64,000 nucleotides of DNA from Proales similis (GCA_019059635.1 JAGVRJ010000010.1:1552501-1616500), one strand, 5' to 3'. Positions 43,153 through 55,848 are shown, counted from the stretch's first letter. The notes: generated by a model not told the origin, from the letters alone. Translations and numbers: made by a program.

Positions 43153-45863
43153 TTTTTCTTTTCAAAGTTATTCTTGAGCACAAAATGTTTCGAAACTAAT
43201 TCGTCTTCTTCGTATTTATGAATAGCGCAGACTCCAAACGTCAAGAAGAGGCGGACCATTTGTCTTGAAGAAATGATTCAGCAAATCTTGCTCGCAAAAA
43301 CATTTCCATGCAAACAGAGCATTGCCAAATATTATCTCAATTACGCTTTCAGGCTCATTTCGATTTTCAATCATTTTTGGACTAATCAACACGATTTTCC
43401 TTCCATCATCATTTCTTACTCGGGCTCTTTGAATTGATTGTGCAAACCACTCAAATAGAGAAAAAAAAAACTGTGGCGATAGAGAAAAATGAGAAAGAAA
43501 GGAAAAGAAAAGCAAAGAAGCGAAAGATTGTTGGTACAAAGCAATGGCTTAGAACTATAAGTAGCGCTGTTCGCGTCGATTCGAATTATTTCCAACGAAT
43601 TTAACCCCTAGTCCGAGACGAGCTCATTCTTTCAAAGGAGTTAGCTCAGGGGCCGAGCTGACCAAACTAATTCTTATCTCCCTTATTCACTCCCTCGACG
43701 GAACAAATAAAACGAGCAGTGAATGGAAGGAGGCGCGAAGCGAATGCAGAGTTGATTACGCGTTTGTTTCATTTTATCGGTTGAGCGAAGCCTCGAGAGA
43801 CGCGGTAGAGTGCCGACTTCAATGAGGCCCATCCACCAACAAGAAAAATGAACGCTTGCTTGCATGAAGAGGCGAATGCGCGCGCACTCTACTTGGTCTG
43901 CATGAGCTAGGTCACCACTACAATCAAGCGAGACTCCTTGTTCCAGAGGCAGCCCTTGTGAGTCGCACTCTTGTTTGCTCATTGCGGTTAGCGGCCACCC
44001 GTTCGGCCCATCATCTAGTCCTAAACTAGTCGCGGCATGTTTACCAAAGTGCCTCGTGGTTGCGAGATGAAATCGTTCAAACACGAATGCCTTTTGTGTT
44101 CATTCTTGTTTGAACAGGCCTAGGCTGTCCACAGTACAATAAACCCTCTTCGCTTGTGTGTGTGTGTACGATACGATTATACCAAAAATGGTAAACAATA
44201 ATTGCGATGTGACGCCTTTTTAGTTTGCAGCCCGGCCCGACCTTATTGGCACACACGCGTTTGGCTCACCACACCCTTTCGGCCAGCGATTAAGAGTTGA
44301 CCAGGAGTTTTTTAGTCAGAAATTTCTTCGTTATTAGCATTGTTCTGCTGCAATTTCAGCGTTGCCTGCAGACGCATTTAATTTTAATGCCTGCGATTCG
44401 GCTTGATTTTGCGTTCATTCAGCACTTTTATTCATTGATTTGGCTTTATTGCTTTTGTTTCAAATTTATTTCTTACTCGTCCTCTTTGTATGCAGTGAAG
44501 GGAAAAATTTGCGGAGAAGCAAGAGATTATAGCTGCATACGCTTTAAGCGAGCGATGGTCATCCGAACTGACGTTGAACAACGAATGGAGTTTTAATTCG
44601 GCAGCATCTCATTTCGAATTATTTGCGCATTTGATGGGTCTTCATGACAACCCGAAGGCTTACGACAACGTCGACGACTTGGAGGCGGTTAACCTCATTT
44701 CGGTGTCGAGATAAAGCCACTGAGCGAGCGAGCAAGTGAACGAGCCATCCAGCTACGTCTCGAGCCGAGTACCTTGGCCTGGCCAGATTTGCTGGCGTTG
44801 TTTACCCGCACCAGTTTTGCCCGCGCTAACCGGTTTCAAATGAATTGACGGCCTCACTCGAGGGTGGGAGGATGGATGAACGGTTTGCACGATCCGTTTT
44901 ATCTTGTCCACTAGGCGGCCGACTAGCTGACCTTTACGCTCCTACGCCCCGCAAGCCTTTTCGCTTGTGTGTTTACGAACAAGTCGAACAGCGTGCGTGC
45001 TCTCGCTACCCTAATCCCCGAGCTGGTCATTCAAAGAGAAAGTTATTGATTTGACCACATAGTAGTGGTCCGCTCGAACAGAGCTCGACCGAATGGAGAG
45101 CGAGTGCATCTGCGAGAATTATGAACCGCGAGCAGGACTAGAATACGCGTCGAGTTAGAGGGCACACGCGTGCATGTGTGTCTATGAATTTCTATGTGTG
45201 TGTTAGTAGGGCAGCATTAGGCTCCTGTCTGCATCGAAATCTAATTTCTTATTTCGAATTGAATTCCGTTAGTTCCCCAGCGCTGTTTGCTTAATAGGTA
45301 GGTTTGTTGTTTTACAAGTCACATGATGCGCTTGTTGACGCATATGTGTTTTTTTTTTCAACTATTTTACTGTCAGTTCTGTATAGCGAACCAAAGTCGA
45401 AAATGCGTCATAATGGCGGCCGATGTTAAATAAATTCAACTCGCCGCCGCTTTGCTCCCAGTTAATTATGATTGAATTTAGCAAGACAGGCGGGCCGGCA
45501 GCTGAAGGCCGATCGATTCCTATCTGCGATCAGCCCGGCTGCTATATCCGGCCCTCCGTCCAATCGCCACATCGACAGCCGCTGCACTCTCCTATTCTTC
45601 TCTCCTCATCAACATCTCGATCATCATAATGATTATCATTTAGCAAGCGCAAGTTGAATTCATTTTTATTATAATTGGGGCCGGCCATCATCCGCTCGTT
45701 GGCCAGTTGCCGCTAGATGACCGAGCGCATTCCACTCGTAGTCTTTTTTAGCCAACTCCATATTCGTTCTTAGCATCTCTCCTCAATTTTGGGCAAATTT
45801 GGATGCAGCTTGTTAATTTACTGCTTGGCTATCGTTTAGAGTTGGCCAGTAAGGCCATACCAG
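43153..45863. other. 2.7-kb intergenic region upstream of FMNL
   Basis: Probably contains the FMNL first exon(s), since the first placed FMNL exon has no initiator. A minus-strand reading frame at 43216-43539 and plus-strand frames near 44300 and 45420 have no family support. An ATGGGT at 44633 (MGLHDN...) is a possible myristoylation-type start but cannot be connected. Confidence 0.4.
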
Positions 45864-48800
45864 CCTGAGAAGTCTAGATTTGAAACGCGCAAAAATTGAT
45901 CTTTTAAAGAGTCTGACGAGCGGCGCGAGCAGCTCGGCAAACGCCAAGCACAAGTCGGCTCACGGCTCATCGCCTGCTCTTTCATCTAACGGACATGCAA
46001 CGACTAGCAGCAGTAACAGCAGCACCAGCGACTCTTACGGCACTCTAGACTCATCGGGTGGCCATATGACTAGCGTAAACGCCATGATGGCTGTCATGAA
46101 CAGCAACAAAGATAGTCTCTACAAAGACCTTGGCCATGACGAGCTAAACAGCATGATGAACGAGTCACTTGTACGTTGATACATTCTAAAATCTTGAAAT
46201 CATTCAAAAATTAATGTTTCAACACAGAGTCTAATGGATTTACCGCCCGACAAGCTCAAGATTATGAAAATGCTTCCCGATGAGAAAAAAATCCAATTTT
46301 TGCAAAGTCTTCGCTTTGTGAATGAGAAGCAGCCACCAGAATATTACATTCATGCGCTTACTAATTACGTCGACATCATGCTGAATCAAAAGTCAAATGT
46401 AAATTCTGCTCAAACTTTAACTTTATCACGCGCAACCATTACTCACCTCTCTTTCTTATCTTTTGAACAATTAAAGAAACGATCGACGTCCAAGTTTCAG
46501 ATCGACGAAAGATCAACTGAGCTAATGAAAAACCTTGAGGTCTCCCTTCGTACTAATCGTATTGAGTAAGCGTCGCTTTAAACTTTTTATTTTAAATCAA
46601 AAGATAAGAAAGTTATTTGTTTTCACTACTTAAGCTGGGTACACAAGTTTCTCGATCCACCCCTTAACGGACTGGATGTGCTCGTCGACTATTTGAACAA
46701 TTGCATAGGTCTGATGAAACACAGTGCTAGACTTGGAAGTGTCGAAGATGGAATAAATTCCTCGAGCTTCATGGGCACTTTGCCATCGCGCTCCGGGGCT
46801 TCTAATCTAGCCACCTTAAACAGCCAGAGTCATTCGTACTTGAACTCAGGAAGCACTCTGAGTCGAGCACCTTCTACTCTAACAAGTGTCAGCATGGCTG
46901 CCGCTAGTGTAGAAAGGCGAGCTTCTCGTGTCGCTAAAGATACTCGCAAAAGAATGAATCGAGTGCGAATGGGTGAGCCTGACGACGATGTTCATGAAGG
47001 TGTACGATGCCTTCGAGCGATTATGAATCACCAATACGGCTTTCACATGATTATCGGACACAGAGAAGCAATCAACTCAATCGCTCTCAGCCTCAAACAT
47101 CCCGAGGATAGGACCAAGTCGCTGGTGCTCGAGCTTCTAGCGGCCGTTTGCCTTGTCGACGGTGGTCACAGTATTGTCTTGCGCGCCTTCGACAACTTCA
47201 AGACGGTTTACAGCGAAATGTACCGATTTGAAACTCTCATGAGATATTTTCGACGCGATTCGGCCGATTCAAATTTCAACATTGACTTTATGGTCGCTTG
47301 CATGCAGTTCGTAAACATCATCGTTCACTCAACGCAAAACTTGAACTTCCGAGTTCATCTGCAGTATGAATTCACCCAGCTCGGCCTCGACGAATATCTC
47401 GAGAACAAGCTGCGTTTTAACGAAAGCGATCGCCTTCAAGTTCAAATTCAAGCCTACTTGGACAATCAGTTTGATGTTCAACAGCTACTTGAAGATGCGG
47501 ATGCCAAAAATGAAACCTTTAGCGAACTGGAAAAGCTCCGCGACGAGCTCGCGATAGAAAAAGAAAAATTCAACAAAGCTCAAGATGACGCCCTAAACAA
47601 GATTAGTGACCTTCAAAGCGAGCTGTCCAGTTTGCGACAACGCATGGACGAGCTACTCAAAGAGCGTGACTGCATGCACCATACGATTGACACTCTAAGA
47701 CGAAGTCGCCTTGGTCCCCAGTTATCTCAGCAATCTTCTGAGCAGCCACCGCCGTCGCAAAAAACTCCGGCGTCAACAGAAAATGAGCTGCCAAGCGTAT
47801 CGAGCGGACCGATTGCAGGAGGACCCGCACCACCGCCGCCGCCGCCACCACCTCCGCCACCGCCACCGCCTCCTATGTCTTTGAATGGAGCTCCACCTCC
47901 TCCACCTGGAATGGCCGAGCCCCCAGTGCCTACAATGACCATAAAGCGAAAGATTGAAACCAAGTATCGTTTACCAAATCTGAACTGGATTGCACTCAAG
48001 CCGCAGCAAGTAAAAGGCACTGTGTTCTGTGAGCTTGACGATGAAAAGCTGTTGCAGCAGATCGACTTTGACACTTTCGAAGAGCTGTTCAAGACCGGCG
48101 CCAATACTTCATCAGCTGCACGCTCACTTGGCTCACCGGGCACTTTGCGGAGGAAAAAAAATGAGAATTTAACATTACTAGAAGCGCAGAGGCAGAGAAA
48201 TTTGGCGATCTCGCGGAGGAAAATAGAAATGCCTTTGCCGCAAATCGCCAAGGCTATAAACAGCCTCGACTTGAACAGTTTGGGCAGCGATCATGTAGAC
48301 ATTCTTCAGCATTTCATACCAACTGACTCTGAACTTCGCGCATTCAACGACTATATTCAGAAGGGCAAAGATATTCGCAATTTATCGCAGGAAGATCAGT
48401 TCTTATTCGCTCTGTCCAAGGTAGAGCGTTTAGGGCAAAAGCTGAACATAATGAATTTTATCGGCAATTTTCCTGACACTTTCAAGAACCTATTGCCACA
48501 AGTAAACGCAGTCAGCTCTGCTTCTTTGAGCATTAAGCAGAGCAAGAAGCTGAAGAAAATTTTGGAGGTTGTTCTTGCATTCGGAAATTACATGAACAGC
48601 AGCAAACGAGGACCTGTCTACGGATTTAAACTTCAAAGTCTGGAGTCTTTGCTTGAAACAAAAACCAATGACAAAAAGCAAACTCTGCTCCACTATATCG
48701 TGCAAACAGTATGCGACAAGTTTCCGGAGGTGGCTAATTTTGAGTCAGAGCTGCTATTCGTGGACAAGGCAGCTACAGTCTCGCTTGACAACGTTCAGTT

Positions 48801-49383
48801 CGATATGAACGAGTTAGAGAAAGGAATGCGGGCGATTCTACGCGAGAATGATATAAGGAATGAAAACAAGGCAACTGAGAGCATCTATCTGAAAGAATTT
48901 CTCGGCAAGGCCGAACAGCAGTTCGCCGAACTCTGCAACAAACACAAACTCTGCCAAGAGCATTTCAGCCAGTGCGTCGAGTACTTCGGAGAATCACCTC
49001 GTAGCCAATCGCCCAACGCGTTTTTCACCACTTTTGTCAAGTTCATGAAGGCATTCAATCAAGCCCGACTAGAGAATGACCATAGAAACAAGTCCTTTGA
49101 AAGCGAATCTACTTTGTCCATTTCAGGGCGAACCGCGTCGCCTAAAGGACCGTTAGCCAACAAGAAAACAGCTTCCACCTCCGATATGATAAAAGAGCTT
49201 AAGAAACGCCAACCGCTTAATCGCACACGACCGAACCCGAGCAAAAAAGAAATAAACATCGAAGACCTGATCGAAGAGATAAATCGAGGCTACGTTACTG
49301 CTGACGCCGAACGACGCAAACGTCAGCGAACCCAAGAGATAAAAAAAGAGTTCATCAAGACTTCGGCAATCGAAATTCTTTAG
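45864..49383 (+). CDS. FMNL: Formin of the FMNL (Frl) group
   Basis: Diaphanous-related formin that nucleates and elongates actin under Rho-GTPase control. Five or more exons; the initiator is upstream and unresolved. The N-terminus is Ser-rich, then GBD/FH3: MDLPPDKLKIMKMLPDEKK, ELMKNLEVSLRTNRIE|WVHKFL, LNGLDVLVDYL, VRCLRAIMNHQYGFHMIIG, KSLVLELLAAVCLVDGGH, NFRVHLQYEFTQLGLDEYL, QVQIQAYLDNQFDVQQLLED. A coiled coil follows, then FH1 with an uninterrupted proline run near 47830-47875. FH2: YRLPNLNWIALKPQQVKGTV, LLEAQRQRNLAISRRK, VLAFGNYMNSSKRGPVYGFK, AATVSLDNVQFDM. A DAD-like tail follows (DMIKELKKRQP then IEDLIEEINRG). The order and wording match FMNL2 rather than DAAM or Dia. Confidence 0.94.
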
Positions 49384-49830
49384 CTATAGGCAGACGCTCA
49401 TTCAATTACCAGCAGTCTTCTTCAAATTCTCTTTTATTCTCTTTGAGACTTTTGATTCGTACACGATTCTTGACGAGTGAGTTAATTGATTGATTGGGAA
49501 AACCATTCAATTTCATTATTTTCTTTCTCTTTATCGCTTTTTGTGATATTCTTCTAAGTTATTTAACATTCTTTGGCGTAAAATAATTAGTAATTAAAAA
49601 GATAAAGAATAACGGCAATAGTAATATTATTACGGCAATATAATATTATGATTATGGCGATGATGATGATAAATCACTAAGAATGTAATAAAATGCATGC
49701 TTTCGATTTCGCTTTGGTTTTCATTTTATTTGAATGTCTAAGATGGGAATGTTCAAACTTCTGCTCTGTTTTATTCGATATTCGAACCGCGAAAAGCTCG
49801 ATGGCCAGAATTACTAATTACATGTTTTGA
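49384..49830. other. Convergent gap FMNL / CUB-LDLa receptor
   Basis: AT-rich 3' flanks with imperfect TAATATTAT/GGCAATA repeats near 49610-49650. No coding signal. Confidence 0.4.
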
Positions 49831-52800
49831 TCAAGGTGTAGAAAAGGGATGTCGACCATTATCACCACTCTCTTTGTCGGTATCTAGTTCACTAGTCAGA
49901 GTTCTTTTGTAGCCTTGTAAGGGTCGTGATTTTTTGCATAACCGAGAAGAACAGCACTTGTTCAATAGCACAAAGACGAGAACTATTAAAACGGCTAATG
50001 CTAGGATCGAACCCAGAATTAGAAAAATCAATCGCGTCTCAAGCTTGTAAGGACCTTCAAGAAATCGAATCAAACTCAAATATTCAGTGCAAAAAGCCGG
50101 ACTTACAATTTTTCTCGTCGATTGTGTTGTAAAGACAATTTGCTACTCCGTTGCAAACTAAGCTTTCGTGTATACAAATGCGAAACTGCTCCAATTCAAC
50201 AGGCTTTCGCTTGTTTTCCATTTGACACTCGAAAGGACAATGATAGAAAGGCGTCGATTTCTCCAGCAACTGATAAAAATGGTAGCGAATAACAAAGAAA
50301 AATCCTCGCGGCTTGGCAAGAACGTGAATGGACATTGAATTTTTAAACTGACTCGAAATCAGACCACCTCTAACTGGGTTTAGGTCGTGAAGGACTTGAT
50401 GTGACATCATACATATCTTATTCGGCTGGCCCGCACAAGAGAAGTTTGAGTTCCTTAGAGATTGATCGAGGAACTCGGCCAATATTAGACTCTGATGGCT
50501 CTTGTCCATGTTCAGCCCTTTTTGATGCACATTCTCATCTGCGCCACATAATCGAATCAGTGGTCTCAAATTGCCCTCTTCTACTCTTTCTGGCTCTTGG
50601 TAGGAATTGTAGATTCGAATATGATTCTGCTCGCAACCATGAGTGAATTTAAGCTCGCTGAATTCCAGGTGAATGAAGTGATTATCCGGAGCGCGAATTG
50701 CAAAGGCGCAGTGATAATTTAAATTTTGTTTAAGCACCAGTTTGAATCGTTCGTTCTCTTCTCGAAGTAGACTGCTCTCGTCAGCGTATATGTTATCGGT
50801 TAGAGTATCATTTCCATGCTCGCTCGCCCGGTTAAGATAAAAGATTAAAAGTTCATTTTGGATACCGTGTCGATCAGCTGGCATGTAGGTTATTTGACCA
50901 GAGTGAAGGCCTTTTGGGGTCTGATGCATATTAAGGTCGCAATGTCTATCAACTAGCTCGTACTCTAGTTCAAAGTCTCTTCCGTTTGCGCTTTCGCTCA
51001 GATCAACGTCATAGACCAACTCAAGTGCTTCAAATCTTGATATGAACTCATACTTGTATAAACGGTTTGTTTTGCAGAGACATAGGCGAGGTTCAAAAAC
51101 TGGCTCCTCACCCAGAGTGTTGACCGAGTCCGAATGGGGATCGTTATCCAGAAAATCAAAGTGATCGAAATCAGCTTCATACGGCCACATTGCATTCAAT
51201 GGCTGTCTAAGGTCCTTAAACACCAGCTTTTTCTTGAGCGATTTACAACTTTTTAAGTTTTCATTCGAGAGCTCAGTCATATAAACATTTTCATTGTTTG
51301 TCTGGTTGAAATCAATCTTTAGAATTCGAACTTTCAAGTACTGCCCAACCGAACCAATAAGACGGAAGTGACAGCGAATGTGCTTTTCTTTAGTTTCGTA
51401 GAATATTTTGGCTTTCGGATTACTGAGGCGACCGCGTTTTGCCATTCCTTTCTTATTCAGGTCGTAAACAAAATCACAAACTGTACCTGGCTGGTAAGCA
51501 TTCCAATCAATATCGAGCATTTGAAATGATATTTTAAAATCAAATAAATTTGCCGGATGAAGCAAAATTTGTTCGGCGCTGTAATGACTTATCATTACAC
51601 TAGACCTTGATTCATCCATACTGGTATTGTTTTTAATCTTTATAAGAAAGAAACGATTTGAGTCGTCCAAATGATCACTAGAGCAAAGCTCTAACAATTT
51701 TATTTCCGAGCTTCGATTAGCATCATCCCTTGCTGTAGAATTTAAGCTCTTTGCTTCTTGCAAATAAATTGAAGAGCTGTTTGGAAAGCGATGAACTTGA
51801 TGTATATTCTCAACTTGAATGGTGAGTCTGTTTAGCTGACAAGCGTGATCTACAGCTTTTTGGCCACTCGGCTCAAAGTGGTGCAAATGCAAAGCGATTG
51901 TGCTAAATCTGCCCGGCTTTAGCCGATATAAAAGAGTGAAATTCTCTTGATGAAGTTGACCAAGCCCATAAAGCTGGCCTTCAAATGTAGAGCGTGAAGT
52001 GTGCTCAGCTGGTTCCTTTATAGTTATTTCACAGGTCCGCGAGGCCAAATCACACGTTTCTATCTGCTTAGTCTCAATCCATCTCAGAGCAGCTTTTTCC
52101 TCATTTGACTCTAACTTGCTGAATTCATTTGTGTGATAATTCTCGTAGTTGGCCAGAAAAGATGTTACACTCGTTGCTAGAAACATAAAACCAGAGTTTG
52201 CAAACAGACCGTCTTGATCGCTCTTGAACTTGATGCTTGTATCATTGGCCGGCAAAACTATTCGAGTCAACCTGCCCATCCCACAGAACTCGATTACATG
52301 ATCATGAATGCTAATAAAATCTCTACATGAGCCCGACCGAGGGCCTCCATCACAAAAGTAGCTGCTTGCCACTTGATATGGCATCTCAGAGTTCGAAGGC
52401 CGATAGTGGCACAATGAACCGTCAAGCTGAATATTGTCATTGACGAGTACGATTTTGTTTGAATTTTGTTTCAGACCGCTTTTAAGCTTGTAAATGCATT
52501 CTAGACCTCGATTGTAAATTCCTGGATATCCTGGCGATTTAAGTACGCAAAGTTGTCCGTCTCTTGAACAGCTTTCAAATAAATAGTCGCAGACCGAGCC
52601 CTCTTTTATTCGACCGTAATCTACCCGGCCAAGTTCGCTTAATTTACTTGAGCCAAATTTTTGCTTCGAAAACAAAATCGGATCAAGCGATTTCTTTTCA
52701 TAGAAAGTAATCTCAAATTCGAATGAGTCATTTGCTTCCAACTTTACGTTTTCTCGTTCGTATCTCATCACCAACACTTGACTTGTTGAGTAGAAGCTAT

Positions 52801-53339
52801 TCCATAAGTTGAATATGCTTCCACAAAAACGACCTGAAGAGCGATGAGCGTTCTTTTGATCGTTTGTGTCTTCAATCCTTATCCATGCATTTGTGCATCC
52901 AAAAGCGGTCAAATCGCCGACCTGGAAGATTCTTGATCGAAGACTCAAAACTCGCGTAGGGTCTCTATTAACCAATCGAAAGAAGCAGGGATACATTGAA
53001 CCTCCCTTGATTACATATCTGAGTTGATTTGGATTGTCAAAAGTTCGATTGCACCCTTAATAACTCGGTTAAAGCAAGTCTAATTTTATTTATTTCATCA
53101 ATAAGGGGCTTACATGAGCAGTTATGTTCGTCTTCGCCATCTTTACAGTCAATGAATCCGTCGCATTTTTTTACAAGTGGCAGACACTCTATTCCTTCCG
53201 AGCAACTGAACTGGTCTTTATCGCAAGTGACGAGATCATCGGCTATATCCCGACCAGAAATCATAGCTGCTGTACAAGTTGCGCTCAGAATAAAAACACA
53301 GATCGCACAACTCATAAAGGAGTAAAGCGGACGCGACAT
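49831..53339 (-). CDS. Type I receptor with LDLa and CUB domains (Culd/NETO-like)
   Basis: About 1100 residues. Signal peptide (MSRPLYSFMSCAICVFILSA). LDLa domain 1 (CDKDQFSCSEGIECLPLVKKCDGFIDCKDGEDEHNC, six Cys and the acidic calcium site). One large exon follows with several divergent CUB-type repeats; the clearest has LCVLKSPGYPGIYNRGLEC and a later DFISIHDHV...EFCG. A second LDLa near the end has degenerate acidic residues (LVCNGVANCLYNTIDEKNC). Then a transmembrane helix (LIFLILGSILALAVLIVLVF) followed by a Cys- and Lys-rich stop and a short Ser/Thr tail. Splices: 53339-53064 to the large exon in phase 2, and AAATT|gtaagt restoring the last LDLa Cys. Domain layout resembles insect Culd; orthology is not proven. 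Confidence 0.82.
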
Positions 53340-53659
53340 TTCGACCGACGAAATATTGAGATCACCTTGGCCTCATAAGTCTGCTTTGCTCTAGACTCTG
53401 TAGAAACTTAGTCTATGATAGAAAAGTCGAATTAATAAAATGAGTAGAAAATGAGCTCAGGCTGCGAATAGAAGTGCATTAATGAGACAAAATCTAGCAA
53501 ACGCTAACGGCGATTGAGATAGAGATATGGTCATTTGGAGAGAGAGACAACTTGGGCTCTAATGCAAATTAGAAGCATTCAGGCGCAAATGTTTGTATAT
53601 TGAAAAGGCTGCTCTCTCTTCTCTTCAGTCGGCAATTCAGCCAATCAAGATAGAAATCG

Positions 53660-54541
53660 TTAGACGCGTTTATTGCAGCCAAAGCAATTACCAGCAAGAA
53701 GTTTCCATTTCAGACGCATGAGTCGCTTTTGTTTAATCAGCTCGTTTGTCTTCTGACTACCCAATCGCACAATACCCACATGCAGCCGAAAGAATGAGAC
53801 GGAAAATAAAGAAGCTTCCGGAGCAGAGATACTCGAAGTAAAAGCGAGATGCTGAATTGTCATTCAAATCACAGCCGCTTACCATCAGAAGAAGAGCGCC
53901 GAAATAATTAGCAAGAGGAAAATTAAGGCGGACTTCCCGGGACCTTTTCGAGCTTACAATAATTTCCCTCAAAGAACTTGACAAGACAAAGAAAATAGCC
54001 GACATGAAAACAAATGCGCTATCCTCTGGGGGAAAAAGTTTTCGATCCAAATGTCATAAAGCTCAGAAGTTGCTAATTTAACCAGCAATCGAAAATAAAA
54101 GAATTTAAAAGAAAATGACCAGTAGCAATCGATTGGGCTTTTAACTGATATTGGGAGTAATCTTTTCAATAAATTCTTTTAATGTTGGGCTACTTGACTC
54201 GTTCATTTGGTTCATATAAGGAATAGAAATATTCAATAAGGATCTTTTGAACAGAAGCGATTGTGTTAGTTTATATTTCAAGTCAAGGGTGTTTAGCTTT
54301 TTGCTTTCTATTCATATTCATAAAATGTGACAAGCTTTCGGAAAAAAGAACTAGCTTGCCTTTCCTAAAGAGTCAGCGTTCATCAAAAGGGTTCTGTATA
54401 TAATTTGCTATCAGTATTTGAAAAGAAGAAACCGGCTATAGTTAAGAACCCAAATATGTAAGTTAGGGAGACCAAGATCACCAGTCGGACCTTTTGGCCA
54501 AGCAATCTCCCTCCCAATTCTAAGCAGGTCAAGGCGTTCAT
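53660..54541 (-). CDS. Possible multi-pass membrane protein (partial model)
   Basis: Not recognised. An ATG at 54541 opens a hydrophobic segment (VRLVILVSLTYIFGFLTIAG). A downstream block has N-glycosylation sequons (NIS, NES). After an acceptor CCCCCAG near 54030, a frame codes two more hydrophobic stretches (FVFMSAIFFVLSSS; ANYFGALLLM), spliced at ATG|gtaagc to a block ending in a basic tail (KQKRLMRLKWKLL...) with the stop at 53660. The pattern suggests a four-helix membrane protein, but the exon-1 donor is not resolved and no family matches, so treat this as a candidate only. Confidence 0.3.
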
Positions 54542-54629
54542 ATTTATACTGCTATTTTGCTCCTTAATCCTATTTGAAATAATTGCACGTCAATCAAATT
54601 GCTGCAATTCCTGTCACACTAAAATAAGA

Positions 54630-54664
54630 AAAGCCTTTACCGAGTAGACTCAGAGAAAGGCTTT
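54630..54664. other. Hairpin with 9-bp perfect stem and inner palindrome
   Basis: AAAGCCTTT ... AAAGGCTTT with a 17-nt loop that itself contains GAGT-AG-ACTC. It lies about 115 bp upstream of the secreted-protein start at 54780. It may be a transcript structure or a dyad binding site; nothing identifies its role. Confidence 0.4.
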
Positions 54665-54779
54665 AGGGCTTCGGGAGTACCAATCGCAATGGATCACGCA
54701 TGACGGCTTAAAGTTTTGACTTATAAATTCATCCACTCTCGTTCATTTATACTGATCTTGCGAATCTTTTTCGACAACG

Positions 54780-55399
54780 ATGAATTTAACAATCGTTTTC
54801 TGTTCATTACTGGTTTTTTTGAGTCATTCTCACTCATCTGTAGTTCCCCAAATGGATCTGTCAGAGGAGATACCGTTTACTATACTCGTAAATGATTTCA
54901 ATACCAATTCAATTACTTTAAACAGCACAAATGCATCAAATCCAACTCAAGCGGCTCCAATTGTTTTGGTGACAAACAGCAATCTTCTATCCAATATTCA
55001 GTCAAATAATCAAACCGTCCAAGAAGTTAATCTGACTATGTGGCTCGAGCCGGTCGAATTCTCTCTGGACACAAATCAAACAATCGTGCCTATTACAAAA
55101 CCTCACGCAACCGAGACAAATATTGCAATCAATCAAAGCAAGACAGTTTTGCCAAATAAAAACAATGGTCTTACCATAAATAGCTTGGCCGACTTGCCGC
55201 TAATTATCGCCAACGGATCAGATAAAGGTAAGTGACTCAGTCAGTTCGAAAAATAAACCACATGAGCTCACAGTTTTCAATTAAGCCTTCTATTCTCCAT
55301 CCATCTCATTTTTACTTCTTTTGAATAATATGAATATTCTTCTGGGGATGAGCATCTGTAGACGATTTTTTTGATCCTTATCGTTTAGATTTTTCTTAA
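54780..55399 (+). CDS. Secreted Asn/Thr-rich glycoprotein, unknown
   Basis: Signal peptide MNLTIVFCSLLVFLSHSHSS, then about 130 residues rich in Asn, Thr, Leu and Ile with around ten N-X-S/T sequons (NST, NAS, NQT, NLT, NQS, NGS). No cysteine in the mature part. Exon 1 ends GATAAAG|gtaagt (55228). An acceptor at 55359 (CATCTGTAG) adds DDFFDPYRLDFS and a stop in phase; without splicing the frame ends KGK. Probably heavily glycosylated. No family recognised. Confidence 0.5.
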
Positions 55400-55510
55400 T
55401 CACGAAAGATTTGTTCGAAATAATCTTCTCCCAATACGGCTTATTCAAAATTGCTTGTTTGGTCTAATACCCACATTGACGTTGGCTCTTACAAGTAAAC
55501 AGACAATAAA

Positions 55511-55848
55511 ATGAAAATTGAACTGAGATTTTTTCTATTGATAATTCTACTCAATCGAATGAAATCGGGCAACGCTTTTCCGATATCCCATGAGGCGTCT
55601 TTTCTCCAAGCTCAGCATGCCTTTGGGTAAAAATTGCCGTCACCAAAATTTATTATTTTCAAATCATAATCGTAATCAATAGCATGTTTTCGAAGCAACG
55701 AGAATCGGTCAACCCTTTACAATACTCTTCGAAAACAAGGTTTAGAAAACGCTCAGATGAGGGAAGCCAAGATATGCTGATAAAAAATTTGCAGCAAGTC
55801 CTTGAGAATTTTTTCAACTCATGGCAAGCAGAAATGCTTTACATCTAG
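55511..55848 (+). CDS. Small secreted precursor, peptide-hormone-like (93 aa)
   Basis: Two exons (55511-55626, 55683-55848) with a 56-nt intron, joined GG|C in phase. Signal peptide MKIELRFFLLIILLNRMKSG, a spacer (NAFPISHEASFLQAQHAFG), then a tribasic RKR cleavage site after ...SSKTRF. The final peptide starts SDEGSQDMLIKNLQ and ends WQAEMLYI, predicted as an amphipathic helix. There are no cysteines and no terminal glycine. The layout (signal, spacer, RKR, one helical C-terminal peptide) is typical of a neuropeptide or hormone precursor. It has no family I recognise, and both exons are too short to stand out as reading frames. Confidence 0.55.

Noticed and set aside
43216-43539. 107-codon minus-strand frame next to the METTL7-like gene
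   Set aside because: No recognisable domain and no splice link to neighbours. Kept only as a possibility.
44633-44700. ATGGGT (MGLHDN...) as the FMNL first exon
   Set aside because: FMNL proteins start with a myristoylated MG, but the following residues and the donor (gtgtcg) do not support it.
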